A DNA stretch of 64,000 nucleotides from Rathayibacter agropyri (GTDB lineage Bacteria > Actinomycetota > Actinomycetes > Actinomycetales > Microbacteriaceae), in the NCBI RefSeq assembly GCF_013249015.1, contig NZ_JABRPL010000001.1, positions 792,318-856,317 of the forward strand, read 5' to 3'. Below, piece by piece: positions 1 through 11,506 of this stretch. The position numbers and the translations under genes were made by a program. The notes under the pieces are model-generated. The model worked only from the letters and a program-made list of their open reading frames with translations. It was not told the origin of the DNA and did not search any database. Numbering within the stretch: position 1 is the first letter of the stretch; the number at the start of each line of letters is the position of its first letter.

Positions 1-1446
1 AACCTGCGTGTTGCGGCCCAGGTAGTCCAGAAGCTCGCGCTCGAAGCGCAAGACATCAGGCACCGGCACCTCATCGAGCTTGCCGTTCGTGCCGGCCCAG
101 ATCGAAACGACCTGCTCCTCCACCGGATACGGCGAGTACTGCGGCTGCTTGAGCAGTTCGGTGAGGCGGGCGCCACGGGCGAGCTGACGGCGCGAGGCGG
201 CGTCGAGGTCGGAGGCGAACATCGCGAACGCCTCGAGTGAGCGGTACTGCGCCAGCTCGAGCTTGAGCGTGCCGGAGACCTTCTTAATTGACTTGACCTG
301 GGCGTCACCGCCGACGCGCGAGACCGAGATGCCCACGTCGACCGCCGGACGCTGATTCGCGTTGAAGAGGTCGGACTGGAGGAAGATCTGGCCGTCGGTG
401 ATCGAGATCACGTTGGTCGGGATGTACGCCGAAACGTCGTTGGCCTTGGTCTCGATGATCGGGAGCCCCGTCATCGAACCGGCACCGAGTTCGTCGGACA
501 GCTTCGCACAGCGCTCGAGCAGACGGGAATGCAGGTAGAAGACGTCACCCGGGTAGGCCTCGCGTCCCGGCGGGCGGCGCAGGAGGAGCGACACGGCGCG
601 GTAGGCCTCGGCCTGCTTCGACAGGTCGTCGAAGATGATCAGGACATGCTTGCCGCCGTACATCCAGTGCTGGCCGATGGCGGAGCCGGTGTAGGGGGCG
701 AGGTACTTGAAGCCGGCGGGGTCGGAGGCGGGGGACGCGACAATCGTCGTGTATTCCATCGCTCCGGCGTCCTCGAGCGCGCCCTTCACCGAGGCAATGG
801 TCGAGCCCTTCTGGCCGATGGCGACGTAGATGCAGCGGACCTGCTTGTTCGTGTCGCCCGACTCCCAGTTGGCCTTCTGGTTGATGATCGTGTCGATCGC
901 GATGGCCGTCTTGCCGGTCTGGCGGTCACCGATGATGAGCTGACGCTGACCGCGCCCGACGGGGATCATCGCGTCGATGGCCTTGATACCGGTCTGCAGC
1001 GGCTCGTGGACCGACTTGCGCGACATGACGCCGGGGGCCTGAAGTTCGAGAGCGCGGCGGCCGACGGAGGCGATCTCGCCGAGTCCGTCGATCGGGTTGC
1101 CGAGCGGGTCGACAACGCGGCCGAGGTAGCCGTCGCCGACAGGGACCGACAGGACCTCGCCCGTGCGGGTGACCTCCATGCCCTCCTCGATGCCGGAGAA
1201 CTCGCCGAGCACGACGACGCCAATCTCGTTCTCGTCGAGGTTTTGGGCGAGGCCCAGAACGCCGTTCGAGAAGCGGATGAGCTCGTTGGCCATGACGCCG
1301 GGGAGACCCTCGACGTGGGCGATGCCGTCGGCGGCGTCGATGACGTAGCCGACCTCAGTGGTGGAGGCCTTGCCCGGCTCGTACGACGAGACGAAGTCCT
1401 TCAGCGCGTCGCGGATCTCATCCGGGCTGATGGTGATATCTGCCAT
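1..1446 (-). CDS. atpA: F1F0 ATP synthase subunit alpha (C-terminus cut by window edge)
   Basis: Alpha subunit of the F1 catalytic head, the non-catalytic nucleotide-binding partner of beta in the membrane-bound ATP synthase. The minus-strand frame is open from the ATG at 1446 to the left edge (482 codons visible of about 540 usual). It begins [18 protein letters not shown], carries the Walker A motif GDRQTGKT near residue 170, and the alpha signature [14 protein letters not shown] near residue 370. It follows atpH in the order atpB-E-F-H-A, so gamma, beta and epsilon are expected beyond the left edge. Nothing unusual is seen in the visible part. Identification is secure. Confidence 0.98.
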   Translation of the reverse strand, partial: MADITISPDEIRDALKDFVSSYEPGKASTTEVGYVIDAADGIAHVEGLPGVMANELIRFSNGVLGLAQNLDENEIGVVVLGEFSGIEEGMEVTRTGEVLSVPVGDGYLGRVVDPLGNPIDGLGEIASVGRRALELQAPGVMSRKSVHEPLQTGIKAIDAMIPVGRGQRQLIIGDRQTGKTAIAIDTIINQKANWESGDTNKQVRCIYVAIGQKGSTIASVKGALEDAGAMEYTTIVASPASDPAGFKYLAPYTGSAIGQHWMYGGKHVLIIFDDLSKQAEAYRAVSLLLRRPPGREAYPGDVFYLHSRLLERCAKLSDELGAGSMTGLPIIETKANDVSAYIPTNVISITDGQIFLQSDLFNANQRPAVDVGISVSRVGGDAQVKSIKKVSGTLKLELAQYRSLEAFAMFASDLDAASRRQLARGARLTELLKQPQYSPYPVEEQVVSIWAGTNGKLDEVPVPDVLRFERELLDYLGRNTQV

Positions 1447-1552
1447 GGGAATTCCTATTCGTTGGGTCCGTGCGAGCCGAAAGAGGTCGTCGGGGCCTGA
1501 CCTGGATGGTGCGGGGGTCGAGGGCAGCGCCCTCTGAGGATACGTGCGTCCG

Positions 1553-2347
1553 CTAGGACGCGAGTTGGAGTTTCAGGTCGGACAGCCGTGCGGAGACGGT
1601 GCCGTCGATGACCTCGTCGCCGACGTGCAGGCGCATCCCGCCCAGGAGGGCAGGGTCGACCACGACGGTGACGGAGACGGGACGACCGTACTGGCGCGTG
1701 AGCGCCGTGCGGAGTCGGTCGAGCTGCTCTGATGGGAGTGGCGCTGCAACCGAGACTGTCGCGAGGATGTATCCGCCCTGGTCGGCGACCAGACCGGCGG
1801 CGAAGCGGACGAGTTCCGGCACCCGCCGACCGCGCGGGTGCGCAATCAACTGCCGGAGGATCGCCAGCGACTCGGCAGACGCCTTGCCCTCGAGCAGACG
1901 CTGCACAAGGGCAAGCTTCGAGGCGGCCGAGGCCAGCTTGCTCCCGAGGGCAAGCTCAAGCTGCGCGTCCGACGCGACCACAGCGCCGAACGCGTGCAGC
2001 TCCGTATCGAGCGAGACGCCAGGCGTGACGGAGGAGGCGATCGCGCGGATCCCCACCTCCTCGATGCCCGCGACGAGTTCGGCGGCGCTCGACCAGCGGT
2101 GACTCGCGATGACGGTCAACAGCCGGATGGCTGAGGTGTCGAAGCGCCCGAACACGCGGGCGACCAGGGCCCGTTTGGTGCCTGCCTCGACACTCGGATC
2201 CACAAGGGCGGATCGCACCTGCGCCTGAGCGTCGATGACTCGAGCCGCCTCAAAGAGCTGCTGCGCCGCCTCGAGCGGCACGGAGCCGTAAAAAGCAGAG
2301 ACCTCCGCCTTCGCAGCCGCGAGCGCCTGTCTAGACGCGCTGCCCAT
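1553..2347 (-). CDS. atpH: F1F0 ATP synthase subunit delta
   Basis: Delta subunit (OSCP homologue), which links the top of the F1 head to the peripheral stalk b subunits. It is 264 residues, longer than the roughly 180 of E. coli, as is usual in actinobacteria, where an extra N-terminal region precedes the canonical domain. The C-terminal part has the typical ending motif [20 protein letters not shown]. The ATG start overlaps the atpF TGA by one base (TGATG), which indicates translational coupling. Position between atpF and atpA confirms the call. Confidence 0.96.
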   Translation of the reverse strand: MGSASRQALAAAKAEVSAFYGSVPLEAAQQLFEAARVIDAQAQVRSALVDPSVEAGTKRALVARVFGRFDTSAIRLLTVIASHRWSSAAELVAGIEEVGIRAIASSVTPGVSLDTELHAFGAVVASDAQLELALGSKLASAASKLALVQRLLEGKASAESLAILRQLIAHPRGRRVPELVRFAAGLVADQGGYILATVSVAAPLPSEQLDRLRTALTRQYGRPVSVTVVVDPALLGGMRLHVGDEVIDGTVSARLSDLKLQLAS

Positions 2348-2904
2348 CAGTTACTCGCCTTCTCCGAGGCCTCGAGGTCGGCGAGGAAGCGGTCCACGAT
2401 CGCGGACGCCTTCGCGTCGTCAGTGAGGCTCTCGCCTATCACGCCGGAGGCGAGATCGATTGCGAGGGTTCCGACTTCGGAGCGGAGCGAGACCACTGCG
2501 GCCTGACGGTCCGCCTCGATCTGGGCATGCGCGTTCTGGAGGATGCGCTCGGCCTCGACCTGCGCCTGCTCCCTCTTCGCCGCCACGATCGCGTTGCCAT
2601 CGGCCGTGGCCTTCTCGCGGATCACTCCGGCCTCGGCGCGAGCGTCAGCCAGTTGAGCGGTGTACTTCTCGAGGGCGGCCTCAGCCTGGCGCTGGGCCTC
2701 ATCGGCCTTCGCGATGTTCCCCTCGATGGCGGCGGAGCGCGCGTCGAGCAGCTTCTGCAGGCGCGGCAGGACCAGCCTCCAGAAGAAGAACAGCAGGATG
2801 AGGAAGATCACCCCCGACCAGAAGAAGTCGTAGAACTCCGGGATCAGAATGACCGCGGGGACGTCACCTTCTTCCGCAGCGATGTTCACAGCGGTACCGA
2901 ACAC
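2347..2904 (-). CDS. atpF: F1F0 ATP synthase subunit b
   Basis: Subunit b of the peripheral stator stalk. The 185-residue product has one N-terminal membrane segment (about residues 29-48, rich in Phe, Leu and Ile) followed by a long charged, Ala/Glu-rich helix typical of the b-dimer coiled coil. The GTG start at 2904 lies two bases after the atpE stop, so the two are surely cotranscribed and probably coupled. There is no internal Met that would make a better start. Operon context makes the call firm. Confidence 0.95.
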   Translation of the reverse strand: MFGTAVNIAAEEGDVPAVILIPEFYDFFWSGVIFLILLFFFWRLVLPRLQKLLDARSAAIEGNIAKADEAQRQAEAALEKYTAQLADARAEAGVIREKATADGNAIVAAKREQAQVEAERILQNAHAQIEADRQAAVVSLRSEVGTLAIDLASGVIGESLTDDAKASAIVDRFLADLEASEKASN

Positions 2905-2906
2905 GA

Positions 2907-3155
<249 letters not shown>

Positions 3156-3202
3156 TCAGTGGGGTGGTCGTGAGAACGGGCGGGAGCCCGTGAGTAGTGG
3201 GG

Positions 3203-4084
3203 TCAGTGCTCCTCGGCGACGGCCAACTGGATGTAGACCGCGGCGAGGAGGGTGAAGATGTACGCCTGAAGAACGGCGACGAGGAGTTCGAACAGCGTGA
3301 ACGCGCCGCCGAAGGCGAACGTCACGACACCGAACAGCTTGAAGCCCGGGTCGACCTGAGAACTGAAGAGGAAGAACTGCGTGGCCGAGAAGCAGAGCAC
3401 CAGGAGCAGGTGCCCGACGATCATGTTCATCACGAGTCGCAGCGCGAGCGAGAGCGGACGGATGATGAAGGTCTGCAGCAGCTCGATCGGCGTGAGGATG
3501 AAGTAGATCAGGAACGGCGCCCCGGGCGGGAACAGGGCGTTCTTGAAGAAGCCCATCCCGCGGTCCTTGATGCCCGCGTAGATGAACGTGACGTACGCAA
3601 CCAGTCCGAGGAAGAGGGGCATCCCGACCACGGACGTGCCCGCAATGTTGAGGAACGGCACGATACCGGTGAGGTTCATCGAGATGATCGCGAAGAAGAT
3701 CGTCACGAGGATGGGGAGGAACCGGCGGGCATCCTTCTCGCCGAGGATGTCCTTCGCGATCGTGACGCGCACGAAGTCGAAGGCCATCTCGACGACGCTC
3801 TGGAAGCGGCCGGGCACGAGGCGCAGCTTGCGCGTTCCGAGCCAGAAGAACAGCATCAGAGCGATGACCGCGATGAAGCGGACCAGCATGACGCGGTTGA
3901 TCTCGAAAGGGGTCCCCTCGAAGAGGAAACCGGGCGGGAAGAACTCGGAGATCGACGGGGTGTGGAAGTCACTCTCACCGGTCGAGGACGAGACCAACAG
4001 GTTCACAGCGTTAGCAAACAGCGCTAGCTCCTGGAATTCGGGGCGTGGTACGTGGCAACCGATCGAATCGAATCGTTCGGACAC
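3203..4084 (-). CDS. atpB: F1F0 ATP synthase subunit a
   Basis: Subunit a provides the two proton half-channels beside the c ring. The protein has about six hydrophobic segments. The conserved Arg of the fifth helix is seen in IIRPLSLALRLVMNMIVGH. The frame opens at a GTG at 4084, but the first 26 residues look poorly conserved. A GTG at 4006 (giving MNLLVSSSTGESDF) is an equally likely true start, and neither has a convincing ribosome binding site. The gene heads the atpBEFHA order, with a small membrane protein upstream. Confidence 0.95.
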   Translation of the reverse strand: MSERFDSIGCHVPRPEFQELALFANAVNLLVSSSTGESDFHTPSISEFFPPGFLFEGTPFEINRVMLVRFIAVIALMLFFWLGTRKLRLVPGRFQSVVEMAFDFVRVTIAKDILGEKDARRFLPILVTIFFAIISMNLTGIVPFLNIAGTSVVGMPLFLGLVAYVTFIYAGIKDRGMGFFKNALFPPGAPFLIYFILTPIELLQTFIIRPLSLALRLVMNMIVGHLLLVLCFSATQFFLFSSQVDPGFKLFGVVTFAFGGAFTLFELLVAVLQAYIFTLLAAVYIQLAVAEEH

Positions 4085-4263
4085 AACGCTCTCGCGACGA
4101 CGAAAGGTGGGGTTTTCCGCTCGGACGGCGTTCGTGCTCGACGACCGACATCAGCGATGAGACGACCTGGCGGCACGTTCGCCTGCGGGATTCGTCCCTA
4201 CTGTAGCAACAGAACGGCCTGGGAGCCGAATCGTTGTCCTCTCAGGAAGCGTTCGGCCCGTGC

Positions 4264-4707
4264 TCATCGAGCGATGTCACTGACGTGCGGGAGACGCGAG
4301 CGCGAGACCACGACGACGTCGATGACCAGCGAGCCGAGGACGGCGACGATAATCGTGACGAACATCGCCGTGCTGTTCAGCCAGGGCTGATCCCGCAGGA
4401 CCAGCGCCGCGATGACGAACAGCACGAACTTAGCGAGCCAGGTCCCGAGAACGACGGCGAAGAAGCCGCCGATGTCGAGCCGGTTCGCCACAAGGATGCT
4501 CGCCGCGGTGAGCAGAACCATCACACCGCCGACGATCGCGCCCAGGAGGGATCCGATCGCACCCTCTCCCCCGGCGGCGAACCAGCCGACGACGGTGCCG
4601 ACAACCGCCAGGGCGAGCACGAAAATCCCGCCAATAACGAGAGTGCGCCGTAGGACGGGCACCGAGGCGGGTGGCCGGCGGGGGGTGGCCGGGGAGGCTC
4701 CGGTCAT
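4264..4707 (-). CDS. Small membrane protein preceding the ATP synthase operon (AtpI-like position)
   Basis: A 147-residue protein with four hydrophobic segments (roughly residues 22-44, 49-70, 80-100 and 112-135) after a short basic, Pro-rich N-terminus. I chose the ATG at 4707 because it overlaps the upstream transferase stop as ATGA; a longer frame upstream is only the shadow of that gene. Its place between the WecA homologue and atpB matches M. tuberculosis Rv1303 and the uncI/atpI position of other phyla, where the product is thought to help c-ring assembly. I infer the role from position; the sequence alone only shows a membrane protein. Confidence 0.8.
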   Translation of the reverse strand: MTGASPATPRRPPASVPVLRRTLVIGGIFVLALAVVGTVVGWFAAGGEGAIGSLLGAIVGGVMVLLTAASILVANRLDIGGFFAVVLGTWLAKFVLFVIAALVLRDQPWLNSTAMFVTIIVAVLGSLVIDVVVVSRSRLPHVSDIAR

Positions 4708-5945
4708 GATGCTTCCTTCCGCGCCACAGGCGGCGCCGTCGTGTCCCGGTCGTCCGGGAAGTCGACCGATGGACGGAACCGTTCCGTCGCGGATGCGCGG
4801 TCGAGGGGATCGAGCACGGGAGACGCCTCCGCGGACTGCGCGGCCGCTTCGAGCTTCTTGCGGCGACTGAGCGGAGCGAGCGTGACCACGGTGCACACCA
4901 GAAGTCCGACGCCGAGGAAAACCAGCGGGATCCACAGAACAGCGGCCACGAACATCAACAGGCAGCTAACCGCCACCACGGCGGTCCAGGCGTAGAAGAT
5001 CAGCACGGCGTGCAGATGCGAGTGCCCCATGTCGAGCAGGCGATGGTGGAGGTGCTTGCGATCGGCGCTGAACGGTGATTTGCCGGCACGCAGGCGGCGG
5101 ATGACGGCGAGCCCGAAGTCCATCAGGGGAACCACGAGAATCGCGAACGGCAGGATGATCGGGATGAAGGCGGGCAGCAATTCCTTCGCCTTGAGCTGCG
5201 CCGGGTCGATCTGGCCCGTGACCGCGATCGCCGATGTCGCCATCAGCATTCCGACGAGCAGTGCGCCACCGTCCCCCATGAACATCTTCGCGGGACGCCA
5301 GTTAATCGGCAGGAAACCGGCGCAGGCGCCGACGAGGACCACGGCAATGAGCGACGCGAGGTTGAAGTAGTCGGTCGGCGAAGTCTGCTTCACCAGCAGA
5401 TAGCTGTAGAGGAAGAAGACGCCGTTGGCGATGAGGGCGACGCCCGCTACAAGACCGTCGAGGCCGTCAATGAAGTTCAGGGCGTTGGTCACCAGGACGA
5501 TCGCCAGCACGGTGATGATGAGCGACATCCACGGCGAACCCACGGTCAGACCGCTGATCGGCAACGAAACGATTTGCACGCCCTTCCAGGCGATCAGCCC
5601 GGCGGCGATCATCTGGCCGGCGAGCTTGGTCGTCCAGTCAAGATCCCAAATGTCGTCTGCGACACCAATGAGGACGATCAGCAGGCTGGCCCCGAGGATC
5701 GCGAGGATTGGCGTGGGATTCGCGTACACCAGGCGGAAATAGGGCAGCTGGGAGGCGATCCCGAAACCGACGAGCATCCCAAGGAACATCGCGATACCGC
5801 CGAGGCGCGGGGTAGGCCTGGTGTGCATGTCGCGCACCCTGATCTTGGGGTAGAGCCGGTACTTCAGACTGAGCTTCCAGATGACCCACGAGAGTGCTCC
5901 GGTCACAAGCGCGACGGCGAGCGAGACGAGCGCGAAGGTGATCAC
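4704..5945 (-). CDS. wecA: Undecaprenyl-phosphate sugar-1-phosphate transferase (WecA/TagO type)
   Basis: Polytopic membrane enzyme of the MraY/WecA family that transfers a sugar-1-phosphate, usually GlcNAc-1-P, from its UDP-sugar to undecaprenyl (or decaprenyl) phosphate, the first step of wall glycan or polysaccharide synthesis. The 413-residue product has about eleven hydrophobic segments and the family motifs: early DMHTRPTPRLGG, central NFIDGLDGLVAG, MGDGGALLVG, and the cytoplasmic His-rich loop DRKHLHHRLLDMGHSH. The GTG start lies three bases after the tsaC stop. It is homologous in position to M. tuberculosis rfe. It is the only priming transferase near the polysaccharide island and may serve it. 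The last about 60 residues are a charged tail. Confidence 0.93.
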   Translation of the reverse strand: MITFALVSLAVALVTGALSWVIWKLSLKYRLYPKIRVRDMHTRPTPRLGGIAMFLGMLVGFGIASQLPYFRLVYANPTPILAILGASLLIVLIGVADDIWDLDWTTKLAGQMIAAGLIAWKGVQIVSLPISGLTVGSPWMSLIITVLAIVLVTNALNFIDGLDGLVAGVALIANGVFFLYSYLLVKQTSPTDYFNLASLIAVVLVGACAGFLPINWRPAKMFMGDGGALLVGMLMATSAIAVTGQIDPAQLKAKELLPAFIPIILPFAILVVPLMDFGLAVIRRLRAGKSPFSADRKHLHHRLLDMGHSHLHAVLIFYAWTAVVAVSCLLMFVAAVLWIPLVFLGVGLLVCTVVTLAPLSRRKKLEAAAQSAEASPVLDPLDRASATERFRPSVDFPDDRDTTAPPVARKEAS

Positions 5946-5948
5946 AGG

Positions 5949-6824
5949 TTACTCACCCGGGACGGAGTCGCTGCGCGGGGCGCCGTCCGTCGCCGCGTCC
6001 TGCAGGCGCGCTCCTGAGGCCCAGTCCGGGCGGGCGGCGGCGGGCGGCGCAGCAGCGGGCGCGGTTCCGCTCTCCTCATCGATCCGAGGTGCATCCTGCT
6101 CGGATAAAGCGGCATCGTCCTCGGTCACGACGGCATCGGGGTCGGCCAGCAACTCACCGACGACCTCGCGAATTCGATCGGCCGACACGACGCCCTGGCG
6201 CAGAATGCGCAGCGTGCCACCCTCGAAGCTGAGCGCGGTGGCGTCGATGATCGTCGACGCCTCGCTCGCGCCCGTCGAGCGCTCGGTATAGCGGGACCCC
6301 GTGGTGCCCGCGTCGAGGTAGACATCGACGGAGTCGCCGAGCTGGTCCAGCGCATCCTGCGCAGTGGTTGCGGAGGGTTGCCCCGTACGGTTAGCAGACG
6401 ACACGGCGAGGGGGCCGGTCTCTGCGAGCAGCTCGATCGTCACCGGATTGTCGGGCATTCTCAGGGCGACGGTGCCGCGGGTCTCCCCCAGGTCCCAGAT
6501 CAAGGACGGCTGCGCATGCAGCACGATCGTCAGGCCGCCGGGCCAGAAGGCTCGGGCGAGATCGCGTACGGTCTCAGGAACGTTCTCGGCCAGCGCGTCG
6601 AGCGCGGCCAGGTCGCCGATGAGCACGGGCGGCGGTGACTGCCGGGTCCTGCCCTTCGCATCCAGCAGGCGCTGCACTGCGGACGCATCGAAAGCGTTGG
6701 CCGCGACGCCGTAGACAGTGTCGGTGGGGATCACCACGAGCTCGCCGCGGGCGATGGCCGTCCGAGCGAGACGGGTGCCGGTCAGGAGGTCCGTGTCGAC
6801 GGAGCAGTCGTAGATGCGTGCCAT
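5949..6824 (-). CDS. tsaC: L-threonylcarbamoyladenylate synthase (Sua5/YciO/TsaC family)
   Basis: Makes threonylcarbamoyl-AMP from threonine, bicarbonate and ATP for the t6A37 modification of ANN-reading tRNAs. The core (about residues 1-210) shows the family features: GELVVIPTDTVYGVAANAF near the start, then KGRTRQSPPPVLI and AVSSANRTGQPS. The ATG at 6824 was preferred to an upstream in-frame ATG because the family begins at this point. The final about 80 residues are Ala-, Pro- and Asp-rich low complexity and probably disordered. A TATCAT element lies about 13 bases upstream, so the mRNA may be nearly leaderless. The next gene downstream is wecA. Confidence 0.93.
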   Translation of the reverse strand: MARIYDCSVDTDLLTGTRLARTAIARGELVVIPTDTVYGVAANAFDASAVQRLLDAKGRTRQSPPPVLIGDLAALDALAENVPETVRDLARAFWPGGLTIVLHAQPSLIWDLGETRGTVALRMPDNPVTIELLAETGPLAVSSANRTGQPSATTAQDALDQLGDSVDVYLDAGTTGSRYTERSTGASEASTIIDATALSFEGGTLRILRQGVVSADRIREVVGELLADPDAVVTEDDAALSEQDAPRIDEESGTAPAAAPPAAARPDWASGARLQDAATDGAPRSDSVPGE

Positions 6825-6963
6825 AACAAACCGATGATACCGGCGCACCGTCCGCACGGCGGGTGCCCGACGTGTGTCGTCCGAAAGGGGGTCAGATTCG
6901 CGCCTAGATCACCGTCCCTTCGCGACTGCGCCACCTCATCAGACGCGGGCAGCGATTAGGGTC

Positions 6964-6992
6964 TTGCAGCGTGCAGATCCTTCCCTTATTTA
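6964..6992 (+). promoter_or_regulatory. Putative promoter of the rml/glycosyltransferase operon
   Basis: TTGCAG (6964-6969) and TATTTA (6987-6992) are separated by 17 bases and lie about 60 bases upstream of rmlA on the same strand, in the divergent gap between tsaC and rmlA. This matches a housekeeping sigma promoter moderately. No experimental support; other placements are possible. Confidence 0.35.
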
Positions 6993-7053
6993 CCGTCCGC
7001 AATGCAGTCCTCATAGGCCTGACTGGTGCAGCGCGCGCGGTCCGAGTCGGCGC

Positions 7054-9052
<1,999 letters not shown>

Positions 9053-9056
9053 TCCA

Positions 9057-9374
9057 TTGACTACAAGAGATCGGGCCTGGATGAAGCTGGAGTCGACCGC
9101 CGTCGTTGAGGGGAACGGTCGAGTGGTCGTCCTCGAACTCGAGCATGTCGGCTCGCGCCCCGTCGTGCTCGAAGGGACTGCCTTCACAATTTGGAACGAG
9201 ATCGACGGCTCGTCCGACACAGATGCAATCGTTCTTCGTTTGTCAGACGATCTTGGATTTCCTCCCGATCAGATCCGACCCGACGTCGAGCGTTTTCTCA
9301 CCCGACTCCAAAAGGAACACCTCATCGCGAGCACGAGCAGCCTCCCTGTCGCCCGGGAACGGCGAAGCGCATGA
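9057..9374 (+). CDS. PqqD-like (RiPP recognition element fold) small protein
   Basis: About 105 residues, matching the PqqD family pattern: a beta-rich N-terminal half, then LEGTAFTIWNEIDGSSDTDA, then DVERFLTRLQKEHLI. In RiPP pathways this fold binds precursor leader peptides, but PqqD-like proteins also occur in polysaccharide loci without a known peptide partner. The TTG at 9057, four bases after rmlB, gives the longest plausible product; the ATG at 9081 is the alternative. Its stop overlaps the next start as ATGA, so it is coupled to the nucleotidyltransferase-like domain that follows. No precursor peptide gene was recognised nearby. Confidence 0.75.
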   Translation: MTTRDRAWMKLESTAVVEGNGRVVVLELEHVGSRPVVLEGTAFTIWNEIDGSSDTDAIVLRLSDDLGFPPDQIRPDVERFLTRLQKEHLIASTSSLPVARERRSA

Positions 9375-11506
9375 CCGAGCCGATCACCCTTGACATTTCC
9401 AGCGCCACGCAGCTCGCCTACGCGCTCACCGCGCACGTCGCAGCCGAAATCGGAGTGCGGTCGATTTGCGTCAAGGGGCCTGTGCTCGCTCAACAGGGTC
9501 TGCGCTCGCCTCGCGTCTCGAGTGATGCAGACGTTCTGGTCGATCCCGAGGGGATGGACTCTCTCGTCGAGGCCCTGCGCGCCCGCGGCTGGAAAGAACG
9601 TTTTGTTGCCAACGTGCCGCGCATTCTCAGCAATCACGCCCGAACGCTGTTTCACCCGGAGTGGCCGTGCGACATCGACGTCCATCACAGCTTCCTTGGG
9701 TTTCTCGCTCCCGAGCGGGAGGTCTTCGAGGTCCTGTGGGAGCGCCGACGGACAACGCGGATCGCGGACACCGAGGTCTTGTGTATGGACCCCGTGGCAA
9801 ACTCCGCCATGCTCGCTCTTCATTGTCTGCGCGAAATGCATGTGCTTCGCAATCGGTCGGAGTTTGCCGAACTTACCGCCGCGTGGGACCATTCTCGAAA
9901 CGAGCTGGAGCTAGATCCAGAGGATCTCCTTTCGCTCGCGCGCAAGACAGGATCGGTCGAAACGCTGCGTCCATTCTTGACCCGTATCGGCGTGGACGCC
10001 CCGGTCGCTCCCTTCGACACGAAGGCGTTCGCCGCCTGGACACTGCACACCTCGTCCGTGGCAGCCGGACGCGCGGCCGCCTGGCTCGCTGCTATCACCT
10101 CCTCCCCCTGGGAGAACCGCCCTCGTCTTCTCGCACAGGCGATCCTTCCCCCGGCCGCCGAGTACAGACTCGAGCATCCTGAAATCGGCCCCAGAAAACT
10201 CAGTCTCGCCCGTGCCATGCTCCGTCGAACAATGAATGGTGTCCGGGCCCTTCCGCCTGCCTTGCTACAACTTGCGGAGGCACGACGACTTCAGAACCTA
10301 ACCATCATAGGTTCGCCGATGGCGGTCACGCCTACTACGCGAACCCGCCCGGTCCCCTTATCAAGCGAGCCACCGAGAGGCCAAGACGGAATGTCGAAGT
10401 CCGTTGCAATCATCGGAACCCGAGGGTATCCGAGCTTCTATGGCGGCTTCGAGACTGCGGTCAGACAACTAGCGCCCTACCTCGCCGAACGGGGGTGGGA
10501 CGTCACGGTCTATGGACGAGACGGATCGACCGATGACGACAATCCCGCTCGTGATCACCGAGTACGCACCCGGATAACGCGGGGAATTGAATCAAAGTCG
10601 TTGAGCACGCTGACCTATGGGCTGACGGCATGCATCGATGCGGTACGCAGGAAGCCCGACGTGGCCCTTGTGATGAACGTCGCCAATGGGTTCTGGCTGC
10701 CAATCCTCCGGGCTCGAGGTATACCGACCGTCACTAACGTCGATGGCATTGAATGGGACCGCGCGAAGTGGGGTCGGCTAGCGAAAAATGTCTTCCGAAG
10801 CGGTGCAAAGGCAACTGCAATATTCGGAGACGAACTGATCTACGACGCTGTCGAGATCGCCCGCCGTTGGAAAAAGGACTTTAAGCGAGACGGGTCTTTC
10901 ATCCCATACGGCGGTGACGACCCGGGGGCGCTACCCGAGGTAGAGGGGTTCCCGCACCGTGGGTACGTCCTCCTCGTCGCTCGGTTCGTACCCGAGAATA
11001 CAGTCCCTGAATTTCTCGAGGCTGCGGCCACACTCGGCCGAAATTGGCCGGTCGTCATCGTCGGATCCTCAGGGTACGGTGACGAGCTTGACCAGAAGGC
11101 GGCGTCACTTGCGGCGGCGGAGAAAAACGTCACCTGGCTCGGGCACGTCAGCGATGATCGCCAGCTGTTCGCTCTCTGGCAGCACGCCGGTGCCTACTTC
11201 CACGGACACAGTGTAGGAGGAACCAACCCGGCGCTCACGCAAGCCATGTCCTGCGGTGCACCGACGGTCGCTCGAGACACGGTGTATAACCGCGAAGTTC
11301 TCGATAGCACTGGCGAATTCGTCGCACCCTCTCCGGAGGCTATAGCTGCATCGATAGACGCGCTCATGAGAGATCCGGAGCGCCAGGAGCGGATGAGTGC
11401 GGCCGCCTACGCACGTGGGCGTGAGCGATATTCGTGGGAAGTAGTCTGCGCAGCCTACGAAGACGCACTCCTCGGCCAGCTGGCTAGAAAACGTCGCGCG
11501 CGATGA
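9371..11506 (+). CDS. Fusion: nucleotidyltransferase-like domain + DUF1972/GT4-type glycosyltransferase
   Basis: One uninterrupted 711-residue frame. Residues about 1-310 resemble the uncharacterised nucleotidyltransferase family found beside PqqD-like genes in exopolysaccharide loci (Pfam NTP_transf_5): see VKGPVLAQQGL, SSDADVLVDPEGMDSL and WPCDIDVHHSFLG, with the acidic DAD and DID pairs as candidate metal ligands. After a Pro/Thr-rich linker (about 315-340), residues 341-711 are a rhamnosyltransferase-like enzyme opening with GTRGYPSFYGGFET and ending with a GT4 domain containing HGHSVGGTNPALTQAMSCG. An internal ATG at 10391 has a weak GAGAGG ten bases upstream, so a separate second product is possible. 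No stop codon separates the halves. The end overlaps the next gene as ATGA. Confidence 0.8.
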   Translation: MTEPITLDISSATQLAYALTAHVAAEIGVRSICVKGPVLAQQGLRSPRVSSDADVLVDPEGMDSLVEALRARGWKERFVANVPRILSNHARTLFHPEWPCDIDVHHSFLGFLAPEREVFEVLWERRRTTRIADTEVLCMDPVANSAMLALHCLREMHVLRNRSEFAELTAAWDHSRNELELDPEDLLSLARKTGSVETLRPFLTRIGVDAPVAPFDTKAFAAWTLHTSSVAAGRAAAWLAAITSSPWENRPRLLAQAILPPAAEYRLEHPEIGPRKLSLARAMLRRTMNGVRALPPALLQLAEARRLQNLTIIGSPMAVTPTTRTRPVPLSSEPPRGQDGMSKSVAIIGTRGYPSFYGGFETAVRQLAPYLAERGWDVTVYGRDGSTDDDNPARDHRVRTRITRGIESKSLSTLTYGLTACIDAVRRKPDVALVMNVANGFWLPILRARGIPTVTNVDGIEWDRAKWGRLAKNVFRSGAKATAIFGDELIYDAVEIARRWKKDFKRDGSFIPYGGDDPGALPEVEGFPHRGYVLLVARFVPENTVPEFLEAAATLGRNWPVVIVGSSGYGDELDQKAASLAAAEKNVTWLGHVSDDRQLFALWQHAGAYFHGHSVGGTNPALTQAMSCGAPTVARDTVYNREVLDSTGEFVAPSPEAIAASIDALMRDPERQERMSAAAYARGRERYSWEVVCAAYEDALLGQLARKRRAR

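Noticed and set aside
4006-4084. Certain choice of the atpB start
   Set aside because: GTG at 4084 and GTG at 4006 are both possible; neither has a convincing ribosome binding site, so I kept the longer frame and noted the alternative.
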